A stretch of DNA of 36,679 nt, from the NCBI GenBank assembly GCA_033762195.1, contig JANRLV010000113.1:1-36679 (forward strand), given 5' to 3'. The notes beneath the pieces were generated by a model. That model saw only the letters and a list, made by a program, of their open reading frames with translations. It had not been told where the DNA came from and did not search any database. This DNA is from SpSt-398 sp033762195 (lineage in GTDB: Bacteria; Bacteroidota; Bacteroidia; Chitinophagales; Chitinophagaceae). Both the position numbers and the translations under genes were made by a program. Positions 22,522 to 31,219 of the stretch are shown here, piece after piece. Numbering within the stretch: position 1 is the first letter of the stretch; the number at the start of each line of letters is the position of its first letter.

Positions 22522-23145
22522 ATGGAATTGAAAACGATCAGCTCAACGACGATTCCCGGGTACCGGGTCTATGAGTATTTATTGGTACTAACACCACCGG
22601 AGGAACTGCGTCACCGGATCGTGAAAGTAAAACAGGAATTTGCCGAAAAATTTCAGGTGGAATCAGGAGTTGGGATCAAGCCCCACCTGGCCCTCGCAAA
22701 TTTTGTGCAGTATGATATGATGGAAGACCGGCTGGTAAGCCGATTGCAAACCATCGCCATGGGACATCCGCCGATCAAGGTGGAGTTGCGTGATTTTGGG
22801 AGCTTTCCTTCACATACTATTTATATCAATGTCATTTCCAAATTACCCATCCAGCAATTGGTAAAAGGTATCCGTCGCGATGCCCAGCGTCTGATGAAAT
22901 TAAATGATGACCACAAGCCACATTTCATGCTGGATCCTTTTTTCTCCATCGCCCGGCGCTTAAAACCCTGGCAGTATGAAAAGGGTTGGCTGGAATACAG
23001 TCACAAAACCTTCACCGGTCGCTTTATTGCCGATGGGTTGTTATTGTTAAAAAGACCCGTTGGGGAAATGCGGTACCAGATCGTGAAGCGGCTGGATTTT
23101 ATGAACCTGCCCGTGTTGACCAAGCAGGGAGAGCTTTTTTTATAG
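22522..23145 (+). CDS. 2H phosphoesterase-like (2'-5' RNA ligase superfamily) protein, degenerate motifs
   Basis: 207 residues. The overall pattern fits the LigT/2H fold: KPHLALANF at 53-61 and PFFSIARRLKPWQYEKGWLEY at 139-159, with central FGSFPSHTIYINV. Active 2H enzymes have two H-x-(T/S)-x motifs. Here the first is His55 with Ala in place of Thr/Ser (HLAL). The second reads FFSI, with Phe140 where His is expected. It may thus bind RNA or nucleotides without cutting, or use another residue. It is divergent from umuD with a shared palindrome, so co-regulation with the SOS-like genes is possible. Confidence 0.7.
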   Translation: MELKTISSTTIPGYRVYEYLLVLTPPEELRHRIVKVKQEFAEKFQVESGVGIKPHLALANFVQYDMMEDRLVSRLQTIAMGHPPIKVELRDFGSFPSHTIYINVISKLPIQQLVKGIRRDAQRLMKLNDDHKPHFMLDPFFSIARRLKPWQYEKGWLEYSHKTFTGRFIADGLLLLKRPVGEMRYQIVKRLDFMNLPVLTKQGELFL

Positions 23146-23151
23146 CATTGA

Positions 23152-23306
23152 TTCACCGCAGAGAACAAGAGAACGCGGAGGTACGCAGAGAAATTAATGA
23201 TTATATCGTAAGCTGGTTGCAAATCTCAGATCATAAGCAGCAATTAATAATCAATAATTCATAATTTCTCTGCGTAACTCTGCTTCCTCTTGTTCTCTGC
23301 GGTGAA
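23152..23306. repeat. CACCGCAGAGAA-type long inverted repeat, copy 2
   Basis: Arms of about 45 bp, 23152-23196 and 23262-23306, are complementary with only a few mismatches. The outer ends are TTCACCGCAGAGAACAAGAG and its complement. The centre is about 65 bp, AT-rich. It fills the gap between the 2H-like gene and the radical SAM gene. Confidence 0.85.
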
Positions 23307-23333
23307 AAAAACTTCATTACCAGTACTTCCAAA

Positions 23334-24404
23334 ATGCAAAAAGACTCCAACCCTACACCCTACCACCACGGTAGAGGTGCACAATTCAATACCCCTAACC
23401 GGTTTCAAAAAAATGAGCTCACCCGCGAGCACGTCGAAGGTGTAGATGACTGGGAAGACCTCACCGGCTCCACCCAGTATTTATTACAGGAAAGCAAATC
23501 CATTGTCAACAAAGTAGAGAGTCCGGATGTAGGGATGTCCTATAGCATGAACCCCTATGCCGGTTGCGAACATGGTTGTATCTATTGTTATGCCCGCAAT
23601 GTGCATGAATATTGGGGCTATAGTGCCGGTGTCGATTTTGAGCAAAAGATCATCGTGAAAAAAAATGCGCCTCAGCTTTTGCGCAAATTCCTGATGAAAC
23701 CGGCCTGGGATGCCACACCGATCATGCTGAGTGGGAACACGGACTGTTATCAACCGGCTGAACAAAAATTCCGGTTGACACGTGGGTTACTCGAAGTATG
23801 CAATGAATTCAATCAACCGGTTGGGATTTTGACCAAGAATTCCTGGATCCTAAAGGACAAGGACCTGCTCCAGGAAATGGGCAGGAAGAATATTGTTTCG
23901 GCCATGGTATCGATCACTTCTTTTGATGAAGACCTGCGGCGACAAATGGAACCACGTACCACAACGGCCAAACAAAAATTAAAAGTGATACATGAACTCA
24001 GCAAGGCAGGTGTGCGGATGGGGATCATGATGGGCCCGATGATACCCGGACTGAATGAACATGAGATGCAGCGGATCATGAAGGCCGCGCGTGACAATGG
24101 AGCTAGCTTTACTGCTTATACCTTTATTCGCCTGAATGGCGCCATCAAATTATTGTTTCATGATTGGTTGTATAAAAACTTCCCCGATCGTGCGGATAAG
24201 GTCTGGCACTTGATTGAGCAAAGCCATGGGGGAAAGGTTAATGACAGCCAGTATGGAAGACGGATGCGCGGCGAGGGGAATATTGCCGAACTCGTGTACC
24301 AGCAGTATAAGAAGTATGGGAAGTTGTATGGAATGAATGCAGAAGAATGGAGTTTGGAGCGTGGGTTGTTTAAACGACCGGGGGAGCAAATGAAGTTATT
24401 TTAG
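23334..24404 (+). CDS. PA0069-family radical SAM protein
   Basis: 356 residues. The radical SAM iron-sulphur motif CEHGCIYC has cysteines at 78, 82 and 85. The N-terminus (YHHGRGAQFNTPNRF) and the segment SGNTDCYQPAEQKFRLTRGLLEV are hallmarks of the PA0069 family, which is related to spore photoproduct lyase-like enzymes. The reaction is not established for the family; a DNA-repair role has been proposed by similarity. Its position near umuD/umuC is compatible with that, but a repeat element separates them and co-transcription is unlikely. The C-terminal LYGMNAEEWSLERGLFKRP is typical of the family. Confidence 0.9.
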   Translation: MQKDSNPTPYHHGRGAQFNTPNRFQKNELTREHVEGVDDWEDLTGSTQYLLQESKSIVNKVESPDVGMSYSMNPYAGCEHGCIYCYARNVHEYWGYSAGVDFEQKIIVKKNAPQLLRKFLMKPAWDATPIMLSGNTDCYQPAEQKFRLTRGLLEVCNEFNQPVGILTKNSWILKDKDLLQEMGRKNIVSAMVSITSFDEDLRRQMEPRTTTAKQKLKVIHELSKAGVRMGIMMGPMIPGLNEHEMQRIMKAARDNGASFTAYTFIRLNGAIKLLFHDWLYKNFPDRADKVWHLIEQSHGGKVNDSQYGRRMRGEGNIAELVYQQYKKYGKLYGMNAEEWSLERGLFKRPGEQMKLF

Positions 24405-24416
24405 TAACTCGAAATT

Positions 24417-24456
24417 CATGAAATACACGGATTGCATGCAACCCGTGTATTTCATG
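24417..24456. terminator. Palindrome between convergent genes, possible bidirectional terminator
   Basis: 14-bp arms CATGAAATACACGG (24417-24430) and CCGTGTATTTCATG (24443-24456) flank a 12-nt centre. They lie in the 64-bp gap between the 3' ends of the radical SAM and acyltransferase genes. The T-run is weak, so this is a candidate only. Confidence 0.45.
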
Positions 24457-24468
24457 CAATCACTGTTA

Positions 24469-25620
24469 TTAGACCTTTATATAAATCTTCTTCCTATCCA
24501 GCCAATAACAGATCAACCACATCAACGTAATCACGGCAAGTGCATACAACAAAGATCCTACACGTGGATCGCCGGGGATATGCACCAGTACCCGTTCATA
24601 CAACCAGTTCCAGGGGTTGACCCCATCGCCCATGCGGATCAGGGCAAAGGTTTTTGGTAAAAAGGCGCTCAGTGCAAAAACAAAGAGGGCATTTTTTCCA
24701 AACACATCAAAGAACCGCGATAAAAACCCTTTTACATTTCTGAATTCAATAAGGTAGATCATGGTAGCAATGGTCATAGTGGCCAGACCGCAGGTATAGA
24801 TCGTATAGGAGCTTGTCCAGATCTTTTTATTGATCGGGAATACAGTATCCCACATAAATCCACCCAGGATCATGGCTACACCGGCTACAAAAAGCCCGGT
24901 GAGCATTTCGTAGTTCTTTCCTTTTTTCTGGATATAATCCCCCACGAGATACCCAAATATCACGTTCACGATCGCGGGGATGGTACTCATGATCCCTTCG
25001 GGATCAAAAGGCACACCTTCTCCTTTGTACATATGGGCCACACCCAGCACGGCGCGGTCTACCTGGTTGCCAAACCAACCCATCATGCTGTAAGGATCGG
25101 CCGGGTCGCCCAAAGTGGCACAGAGCACCCAATAGAGCAGGAGCAGGACCAGGCCCGCAAAAAAGGCGAGACGTGGTTTTAAATAATAGATCATCACTGC
25201 CGCGAAGAAATAACAGAGGGCGATACGGGCCAATACCCCGAGGATGCGGACACCCTGTTCATTCCCTTTGCTGTCGATATAGGACCAGGGCTTAAATACA
25301 AGTCCATCGGCGCTGTATTTAAAAAAGGGCCACCAGGTAAGAAACAGTCCAATGGCAAAGATGAGCAGGGACCGTTTCACCACTTTTTTCCAAAAAGCCG
25401 CGTCACCCCCTGCTTGCAGGCGGGGCATGACAAAAGAGAAAGCATTGCCTACGGCAAACAGGAAAAAGGGGAATACCAGATCGGTGGGGGTTAACCCGTG
25501 CCATGCCGCATGTTTCAACGGAGGGAAAATATAGGTCCAACTACCCGGGTTGTTTACCAGTATCATCAGGCAAACAGTGGCCCCCCGGAATACGTCAAGG
25601 GAGTAGAAGCGCTGGTTCAA
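24469..25620 (-). CDS. HGSNAT-like membrane acyltransferase (DUF5009/YeiB-like)
   Basis: 383 residues with about ten hydrophobic helices. The N-terminus RFYSLDVFRGATVCLMILVNN and the loop HAAWHGLTPTDLVFPFFLF (from His37) match the heparan-alpha-glucosaminide N-acetyltransferase group. In that group a loop His accepts an acetyl group and transfers it across the membrane to an amino sugar. Bacterial members include NagX-type proteins of GlcNAc metabolism, so a role in modifying or importing wall or glycan amino sugars is plausible. The start is TTG at 25620; no ATG gives the normal short N-terminus. Confidence 0.85.
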   Translation of the reverse strand: MNQRFYSLDVFRGATVCLMILVNNPGSWTYIFPPLKHAAWHGLTPTDLVFPFFLFAVGNAFSFVMPRLQAGGDAAFWKKVVKRSLLIFAIGLFLTWWPFFKYSADGLVFKPWSYIDSKGNEQGVRILGVLARIALCYFFAAVMIYYLKPRLAFFAGLVLLLLYWVLCATLGDPADPYSMMGWFGNQVDRAVLGVAHMYKGEGVPFDPEGIMSTIPAIVNVIFGYLVGDYIQKKGKNYEMLTGLFVAGVAMILGGFMWDTVFPINKKIWTSSYTIYTCGLATMTIATMIYLIEFRNVKGFLSRFFDVFGKNALFVFALSAFLPKTFALIRMGDGVNPWNWLYERVLVHIPGDPRVGSLLYALAVITLMWLICYWLDRKKIYIKV

Positions 25621-25822
25621 AGCAGTTTGGTTTTGGGGAAGTTAGGATTTTATTGGAATACTATGATTACACGAATGAAGGGGAACATTTGGAAATAAGG
25701 ATTTACGCAGATTACACCGAATACACGAATTAGACCTTTGTGTCGGATGAATAGTTTGCCGGCGCGTTCACAGCGAGAACCCTCAGCATGACAAATTGGG
25801 AAAATAGTTGAACCTTTGCTTC

Positions 25823-26317
25823 ATGTCCGACTATTTCGTACATCCCACTGCTATTGTTGATGAAGGTGCCCAGATCGGGAAGGGAACCCGTATCTGGCAT
25901 TTTTGCCACCTGATGCCACAAACCGTGTTAGGCGAAGATTGTATCCTGGGACAAAATGTATTCATTGACAACAATGCCCGGATCGGTGACCGGGTAAAGG
26001 TGCAGAATAATGTCTCCATTTATAACGGGGTAGTGGTCGAGGACGATGTCTTCCTCGGTCCTTCCGTGGTGTTTACCAATGTGATCAATCCCCGGAGTTT
26101 CATTGAACGCAAGTCGGAATTCCGCCCCACCATCATTCGAAAGGGCGCTACCATTGGCGCCAATGCCACCATTCTTTGCGGGGTAGAGATCGGCGAATAT
26201 GCCATGATCGGAGCAGGCGCGGTGGTGACCAGAAATGTACTCCCCTACGCCCTGGTGGTGGGCAATCCCGCCCGCCAGACCGGATGGGTAAATAAGGATG
26301 GCCAAACCAGGGTCTGA
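25823..26317 (+). CDS. WbpD/WlbB-like hexapeptide-repeat N-acetyltransferase
   Basis: 164 residues from the ATG at 25823; a TTG at 25808 adds five unlikely residues. The left-handed beta-helix repeats are clear: HPTAIVDEGAQIGKGTRIWHF, CILGQNVFIDNNARIG, VKVQNNVSIYNGVVVEDDVF, then ATIGANATILCGVEIGEYAMIGAGAVVTRNV. Closest in character to WbpD/WlbB, which N-acetylates the 3-amino group of UDP-diamino-glucuronate in O-antigen precursors. Matching dehydrogenase and aminotransferase genes are not in the window, so the exact sugar is unknown. It opens the polysaccharide region but is separated from it by the UpxY promoter. AACCTTTG, near the -7 consensus, lies 4 nt before the ATG. The 200-bp gap upstream shows nothing else. 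Confidence 0.85.
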   Translation: MSDYFVHPTAIVDEGAQIGKGTRIWHFCHLMPQTVLGEDCILGQNVFIDNNARIGDRVKVQNNVSIYNGVVVEDDVFLGPSVVFTNVINPRSFIERKSEFRPTIIRKGATIGANATILCGVEIGEYAMIGAGAVVTRNVLPYALVVGNPARQTGWVNKDGQTRV

Positions 26318-26368
26318 TTTTAGGCCATTCGGTGTTTCAACTTATTCAGTATGTGTGCATTTTATTCA

Positions 26369-26399
26369 TTTGTCAGTCACAGACAAGGGATTATATTTG
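26369..26399 (+). promoter_or_regulatory. Canonical Bacteroidota promoter of the polysaccharide operon
   Basis: TTTG (26369-26372), a 19-nt spacer, then TATATTTG (26392-26399). This is a full match to TTTG-N19-21-TAnnTTTG. Transcription would begin near 26405, leaving a leader of about 65 nt before the GTG start of the UpxY-like gene. Confidence 0.85.
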
Positions 26400-26469
26400 C
26401 ATCCGAATTAAGGAAACGGATAATTTATTCGTTAACTTATTGATTTTCATTTAGTTACAATATTTTTCT

Positions 26470-26997
26470 GTGACTGAAGTGGCGAAGCCGTCCCGAAAAC
26501 CGGCCAGATGGTATGCACTCTACACCCGCTCCCGGTGGGAAAAAAAGGTGAACCAGCTATTGACCGAGCGGGGGTATGAGAGTTATTGCCCGTTGAACAA
26601 GGTGACCCGTCGCTGGAGTGACCGGGTCAAGATCGTGGAAGAGCCCCTGTTCAAGTCGTATATTTTTGTCAAGATCACGGATAAGGAACGCACTTCGGTG
26701 CGGATGGTGGAGGGGGTGATCAATTTTGTGTATTGGCAAGGGAAGCCGGCGTTGGTTCGGGAGAAGGAGATCCAAACCATTCGGAAGTTCCTGGATGAAT
26801 ATGATAATGTGAGTGTCGCGGAGGCGGCCTCTTTTTCTCCTCATCAACGTGTCCGTATCATTTCAGGGCCTTTGATGGATCATGAAGGGGAGATTTTACA
26901 AATTCGAAAACGTACGGTCCAGGTCGCGATCGATAGTCTCGGCTTTATTTTGATCGCTTTTATTGACCGTAAAAAACTAACTTCGGTTCGCCAATAA
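26470..26997 (+). CDS. UpxY-family transcription antiterminator (NusG-like)
   Basis: 175 residues with a GTG start; no better ATG is available. The NusG N-terminal domain covers about 12-110: WYALYTRSRWEKKV, then YCPLNKVTRRWSDRVKIVEEPLFKSYIFVKI. A KOW-type domain follows (PHQRVRIISGPLMDHEGEILQIRKRTVQVAIDSLG). UpxY proteins are encoded first in capsule/EPS operons of Bacteroidota. They keep RNA polymerase from stopping early in their own long operon. Position directly after a perfect promoter and before wza/wzc agrees with this role. No separate UpxZ gene is seen. The gene fixes the transcription direction of the cluster that follows. Confidence 0.9.
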   Translation: MTEVAKPSRKPARWYALYTRSRWEKKVNQLLTERGYESYCPLNKVTRRWSDRVKIVEEPLFKSYIFVKITDKERTSVRMVEGVINFVYWQGKPALVREKEIQTIRKFLDEYDNVSVAEAASFSPHQRVRIISGPLMDHEGEILQIRKRTVQVAIDSLGFILIAFIDRKKLTSVRQ

Positions 26998-27043
26998 TGG
27001 ACATATCCATTGAAAGGTGACCACTAACCCAAATCCAAATCAC

Positions 27044-27802
27044 ATGCGGCCACTAGCCTGTCTGATCCTGGGCATCGTTTCGTTGGTATTTTTCTCGTGC
27101 AAACCCCAGGAAACATCGACCTACCTGCAGCATTACGCCGATTCCACTAAAAAGGACTCTCTCGCCCTCGCGATAAAGAACCCGATCATTCAAAAAAATG
27201 ACCTGTTGTCTGTCCTGGTCTTTAGCGCCAGCACGCTTCCGGAGATCGATGTGTTGTACAATCTCCCGGTTTCCAGCGCCGATCGTGGATACCTGGTGGA
27301 TGCAGAAGGTAAGATCAACCTTCCCCGGGTAGGACCTGTGGTAGCGGAAGGATTGACCAAGGAAGAATTGGCCGCGGTCATCAAGAAAAAATTAGAAGAT
27401 ACCGGGGAACTGACCCTCCCCAGCGTTTCCGTAAGGTTCCTCAGTTATTCCATTACGGTATTGGGTGAGGTCGCTGCGCCGGGACGATTTTCCATTCCCA
27501 ACGACCGGGTGACCGTCCTGGAGGCTATTGGCCTGGCCGGTGATCTGACCTTGTACGGAAAAAAGAAAGAGGTTATGGTACTCCGCGAAAAGGATGGCAA
27601 ACTGGAGCAAGCCATACTCGACCTTACCTCCAAGGACATCATTGCATCTCCCTATTATTTTCTGAACCAGAACGATGTGGTCATTGTCAATGCCGACAAG
27701 AACAAGAACCAGGTCAAGGAGCAGGTAACTGCCCAACGTATCAGTCTTGGCTTAAGTATCGTTACTTCCCTGGCCATTCTGTATAATATATTCAGAAAAT
27801 AG
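27044..27802 (+). CDS. wza: Wza-like polysaccharide export outer-membrane lipoprotein
   Basis: About 252 residues from the ATG at 27044; a GTG at 27017 is also in frame but places nine residues before the signal peptide. The N-terminus MRPLACLILGIVSLVFFSC ends in a lipobox with Cys19. The Poly_export domain (NDLLSVLVFSASTLPEIDV to GKINLPRVGPV) is followed by an SLBB domain (YSITVLGEVAAPGRFSIPNDRVTVLEAIGLAGDL). A C-terminal hydrophobic helix (SLGLSIVTSLAILYNIF) would cross the outer membrane as in Wza. It forms the exit pore for the polymer and sits 40 bp before wzc. Confidence 0.92.
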   Translation: MRPLACLILGIVSLVFFSCKPQETSTYLQHYADSTKKDSLALAIKNPIIQKNDLLSVLVFSASTLPEIDVLYNLPVSSADRGYLVDAEGKINLPRVGPVVAEGLTKEELAAVIKKKLEDTGELTLPSVSVRFLSYSITVLGEVAAPGRFSIPNDRVTVLEAIGLAGDLTLYGKKKEVMVLREKDGKLEQAILDLTSKDIIASPYYFLNQNDVVIVNADKNKNQVKEQVTAQRISLGLSIVTSLAILYNIFRK

Positions 27803-27841
27803 GGCACAACCTTTACACATCATCAATAACCAATAATTGGA

Positions 27842-30220
27842 ATGGAAGAAAATCAGGTAGTCAATAAGGATCTGGGTGGTCTTTCCATACGGGATATCTT
27901 TTTTAAGTATATCCGGTTCTTACCCGCTTTCCTTATCTCCATCGCCGTGGCCCTCTTAGGTGCCTTTTTATACCTGCGCTATACCACGCCTATTTACAGG
28001 GCTTCCGGTACGATCACCTTTATTGAAGAAAAAGGCAGAGGGGATAAACTCGATGAGATATTCAACAGCAATAAGACCCAGGATGTATTGGCGGAGATCG
28101 AGGTGTTGAAATCAAAACCCCTGATGGAAAGGGTGGTATCTTCCTTGGGACTTCAGACTACCTATAATGCGGTTGGAAAGATCAAGACCCTGAACATCTA
28201 TAAGAGCTGTCCCTTCCGGATGGATATTTTAAGTATCACGGATTCACTCCGGTCTTTTTCCATGGGCATTAAGTTTGTGGATGACCAGCATTTTCAGATC
28301 AATAACGAATCTACCCTTTACTCCTTTGGTCAGCAGTTTCAGAATGCCTACGGGCGGTTTTCGATGAAACCGGCCGGACAGGAATTTGGATCAGCCAAAG
28401 GAAAAGAGTTCAATGTTTCCTGGAACCCTTCACCGATCGTGGCTACCTGGTATGCCCCGATGATCCGGGTATCCCCCAAGATCGTAGGATCAAACATTTA
28501 TAATATTTCCATTGATATCTCCAACCAACAATTGGGCGTGGATATCATCAATCAATTGATGCGGGAGTACCAGGTTTTCAACCTGGAAGAAAAGAACAGG
28601 GCTACGCGTGGGGTACTCTCCTTTGTGAATGACCGGCTTGACTTTTTGCAAAGGGACATTGACTCCATCAAGGTCCGTCTCCGGAATTACCGTAAAGAGA
28701 ACGGCATTACCAATATCGAACTTCAGTCGGAGAACTATTTTGCTACGATGACTGAAGCGGAAAAGGCGGCTTACGAAAACGGTATTCAGTTGGAGATTGC
28801 AAAGATGATCGAGATCTACCTGGTCGATCGACAGAACGCCTTTGATGCCATCCCCAGTGCCCTTAACCTGCAAGATGCTACCTTGAATGGGTTGGTTGAA
28901 CAATACAATGCGCTCCAGTTTGAACGGAAAAAGTACCTCGATGCGAGCGTACCGGAAGGAAACCCGATGGTCAAACAAAAGACCAGCGCCATTGAGCAGG
29001 CCCGACTGGGTTTGCTGGAGAATCTGAAAAATGTAAAACGTTCCTATCAACGGATCATTGATGATAACCTGCGCCGGAGCGGTGCTTCAGAATCGCAGGT
29101 AAAACAACTTCCGGAAAAGGAACAGAAGCAGCAGGAGATCGTTCGTGACCTGGAGATCAAGGAGAACCTGTACAAGTTCTTGTTGGAAGAAAAAGAAAAG
29201 ACCTCTATGCAACAGGCCTCCAACCTTGCCAACTCCAAGATATTGGAAGATGCAGTTGGATCAGGCACCCCGATCAAACCCAACAGAAGGGGGATACAAT
29301 TACTTTCATTTATCATTGGTCTCGGCTTACCGGCCATGTTCATCTTCTTCCTGGAATTGATCAATGATAAGATCTATACCCGATACGATATTGAGAAGAT
29401 CACCGATGCGGCTGTGATGGGAGAGGTTGGTCACTCCTACAGCAGTTCGGTGTTGGTGGTGAGTAAGACCAACCGGTCCATGGTGGCGGAACAGTTCCGC
29501 ATTGTGCGATCGAATCTGCAGTACATCTTGAATAAGGTGGAGAAGCCGGTCATATTGGTCACCTCTTCGTTTAGTGGAGAGGGTAAGTCCTTTGTTACTA
29601 CCAACCTGGCCGGGGTTATGGGATTGGCAGGTAAAAAAACAGTGATCCTCGAGTTTGATATTCGTAAACCCAAGATCCTTTCGGGTTTAAAGCTCCATCA
29701 GAAGATCGGTATCAGTAACTACCTCGTGGGTAAGGCTACGCTCGAGGAACTTCCTTTAGCGGTACCGGGTTGTGAGAACCTGTATGTAGTGAGTTGCGGA
29801 CCGGTGCCGCCCAACCCTTCCGAGTTATTGTTGGATGAACGGGTATCCAAGCTTTTCGCCTGGTTGAAAGAGAATTTTGATGTGGTCATCATTGATACCG
29901 CGCCGGTAGGCATGGTGAGTGATGCGATGACACTGGGTAAGTTTGCTGATTCTACCCTGTATATCGTCCGCCAGGGTTATACCTATAAGAAACAGATCGG
30001 ACTGATCGATGAATTTTATAAAGGAAGCCGTTTGCCCCGCATTTCCATTGTGATCAATGATGTGAAGCTCAGGCCCGGATATGGTTATTATGGATATGGT
30101 CGGTATGGATATGGGTATGGATACAGCGGCGGTTATTATGACCTGGAGAAAGACAATCGTTCTGTCATTAAGAAATTCATGGAATTTAAATGGTTTGCCC
30201 GGTTGTTCAACCGAAAATGA
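27842..30220 (+). CDS. wzc: Wzc-like polysaccharide co-polymerase / tyrosine autokinase
   Basis: 792 residues. The N-terminal Wzz domain has a first membrane helix near residues 22-42 (FLPAFLISIAVALLGAFLYL). A long periplasmic coiled region follows, then a second helix near 490 (FIIGLGLPAMFIFFLELI). The cytoplasmic BY-kinase domain has Walker A SSFSGEGKSFVTTN near 578-591, A' ILEFDIRKPK, and Walker B VVIIDTAP. The tail at about 746-766 holds ten tyrosines in a Gly-Tyr-rich run, the expected autophosphorylation cluster. Wzc controls chain length and export with Wza. Fusion of both domains in one protein is the Gram-negative form. Confidence 0.94.
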   Translation: MEENQVVNKDLGGLSIRDIFFKYIRFLPAFLISIAVALLGAFLYLRYTTPIYRASGTITFIEEKGRGDKLDEIFNSNKTQDVLAEIEVLKSKPLMERVVSSLGLQTTYNAVGKIKTLNIYKSCPFRMDILSITDSLRSFSMGIKFVDDQHFQINNESTLYSFGQQFQNAYGRFSMKPAGQEFGSAKGKEFNVSWNPSPIVATWYAPMIRVSPKIVGSNIYNISIDISNQQLGVDIINQLMREYQVFNLEEKNRATRGVLSFVNDRLDFLQRDIDSIKVRLRNYRKENGITNIELQSENYFATMTEAEKAAYENGIQLEIAKMIEIYLVDRQNAFDAIPSALNLQDATLNGLVEQYNALQFERKKYLDASVPEGNPMVKQKTSAIEQARLGLLENLKNVKRSYQRIIDDNLRRSGASESQVKQLPEKEQKQQEIVRDLEIKENLYKFLLEEKEKTSMQQASNLANSKILEDAVGSGTPIKPNRRGIQLLSFIIGLGLPAMFIFFLELINDKIYTRYDIEKITDAAVMGEVGHSYSSSVLVVSKTNRSMVAEQFRIVRSNLQYILNKVEKPVILVTSSFSGEGKSFVTTNLAGVMGLAGKKTVILEFDIRKPKILSGLKLHQKIGISNYLVGKATLEELPLAVPGCENLYVVSCGPVPPNPSELLLDERVSKLFAWLKENFDVVIIDTAPVGMVSDAMTLGKFADSTLYIVRQGYTYKKQIGLIDEFYKGSRLPRISIVINDVKLRPGYGYYGYGRYGYGYGYSGGYYDLEKDNRSVIKKFMEFKWFARLFNRK

Positions 30221-30253
30221 TTTTTATCTCTTGATCGCAACAATAAACAAACT

Positions 30254-31219
30254 TTGAAGATTTTATTAACTGGTGGAGCAGGGTTCATCGGCTCCAATTT
30301 AGCGGAGCGACTGGTCAATGAGGAACGCGTGAGCCAGGTAGTGGTATTGGATAATCTCGCTACTGGCAGCGAGGAGAATATTGCCCACTTGAAAGGGCAT
30401 CCGCGATTTACATTCATCCAGGCTGATATCAGGGATTATGATGCCTGCCTGGAAGCCATGCAGGGAATTGACCTGGTTTCTCATCAGGCTGCGCTGGGCT
30501 CTGTGCCGCGATCCATTGCCGACCCCATTACTACCAATGCTGTCAATATCACCGGGACACTCAATATTTTTAATGCTGCCCGCGAGAACAAGGTAAAACG
30601 GGTGGTGTATGCAGCATCTTCGTCAACCTATGGTGACCATCCAGGTCTTCCCAAGGTGGAGGACCAGATTGGTAAGCCTCTTTCTCCTTATGGAGTCACC
30701 AAACTGGTAAACGAGCTTTATGCGAATGTTTTTGCCGGATTGTATGATATGGAATTGATCGGATTGCGGTATTTCAATGTATATGGGCCTAAACAAAATC
30801 CTTTTGGCCCTTATGCAGCGGTCATTCCTTTATTCATTCATTCCTTTTTAGAGGACAAATCACCAAAGATCAACGGAAGCGGTGAACACAGCCGTGATTT
30901 TACCTTTGTGGAGGATGTGGTACAAGCCAACCTGCTTGCCTTGTTCACGGACTCCCGTGCTGCGGTGAACCAGGTTTACAATATTGCCCGTGGAGACAGG
31001 ACCAGTTTAAATGAACTCGTGGGACTGTTGCAAAAGATCACGGGCAAGAATATTCAGGCTGATCACGGTCCTGACAGAAGAGGGGATGTGCTCCATAGCC
31101 ATGCGGATATTTCAAAGGCCCGGACCTTATTAGGGTATGCCCCGGCCACTTCCATACGGGAAGGATTAGAAAAGGCATTTCGTTGGTATGGTTCCAACAT
31201 GCAAATTTTTACGCCATGA
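30254..31219 (+). CDS. WbpP-like UDP-sugar 4-epimerase (SDR)
   Basis: 321 residues with a TTG start, which places KILLTGGAGFIGSN at the N-terminus as the NAD-binding Gly motif requires. The catalytic segment is SSSTYGDHP and YGVTK (YxxxK). LRYFNVYGPKQNPFGPYAAVIPLFI and GSGEHSRDFTFVEDVV are typical of the WbpP/TviC/Gne branch, which acts on UDP-GlcNAc or UDP-GlcNAcA to give the galacto isomers. The substrate is inferred from family. It overlaps the next gene by four bases (ATGA), so translation is coupled. Confidence 0.85.
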   Translation: MKILLTGGAGFIGSNLAERLVNEERVSQVVVLDNLATGSEENIAHLKGHPRFTFIQADIRDYDACLEAMQGIDLVSHQAALGSVPRSIADPITTNAVNITGTLNIFNAARENKVKRVVYAASSSTYGDHPGLPKVEDQIGKPLSPYGVTKLVNELYANVFAGLYDMELIGLRYFNVYGPKQNPFGPYAAVIPLFIHSFLEDKSPKINGSGEHSRDFTFVEDVVQANLLALFTDSRAAVNQVYNIARGDRTSLNELVGLLQKITGKNIQADHGPDRRGDVLHSHADISKARTLLGYAPATSIREGLEKAFRWYGSNMQIFTP

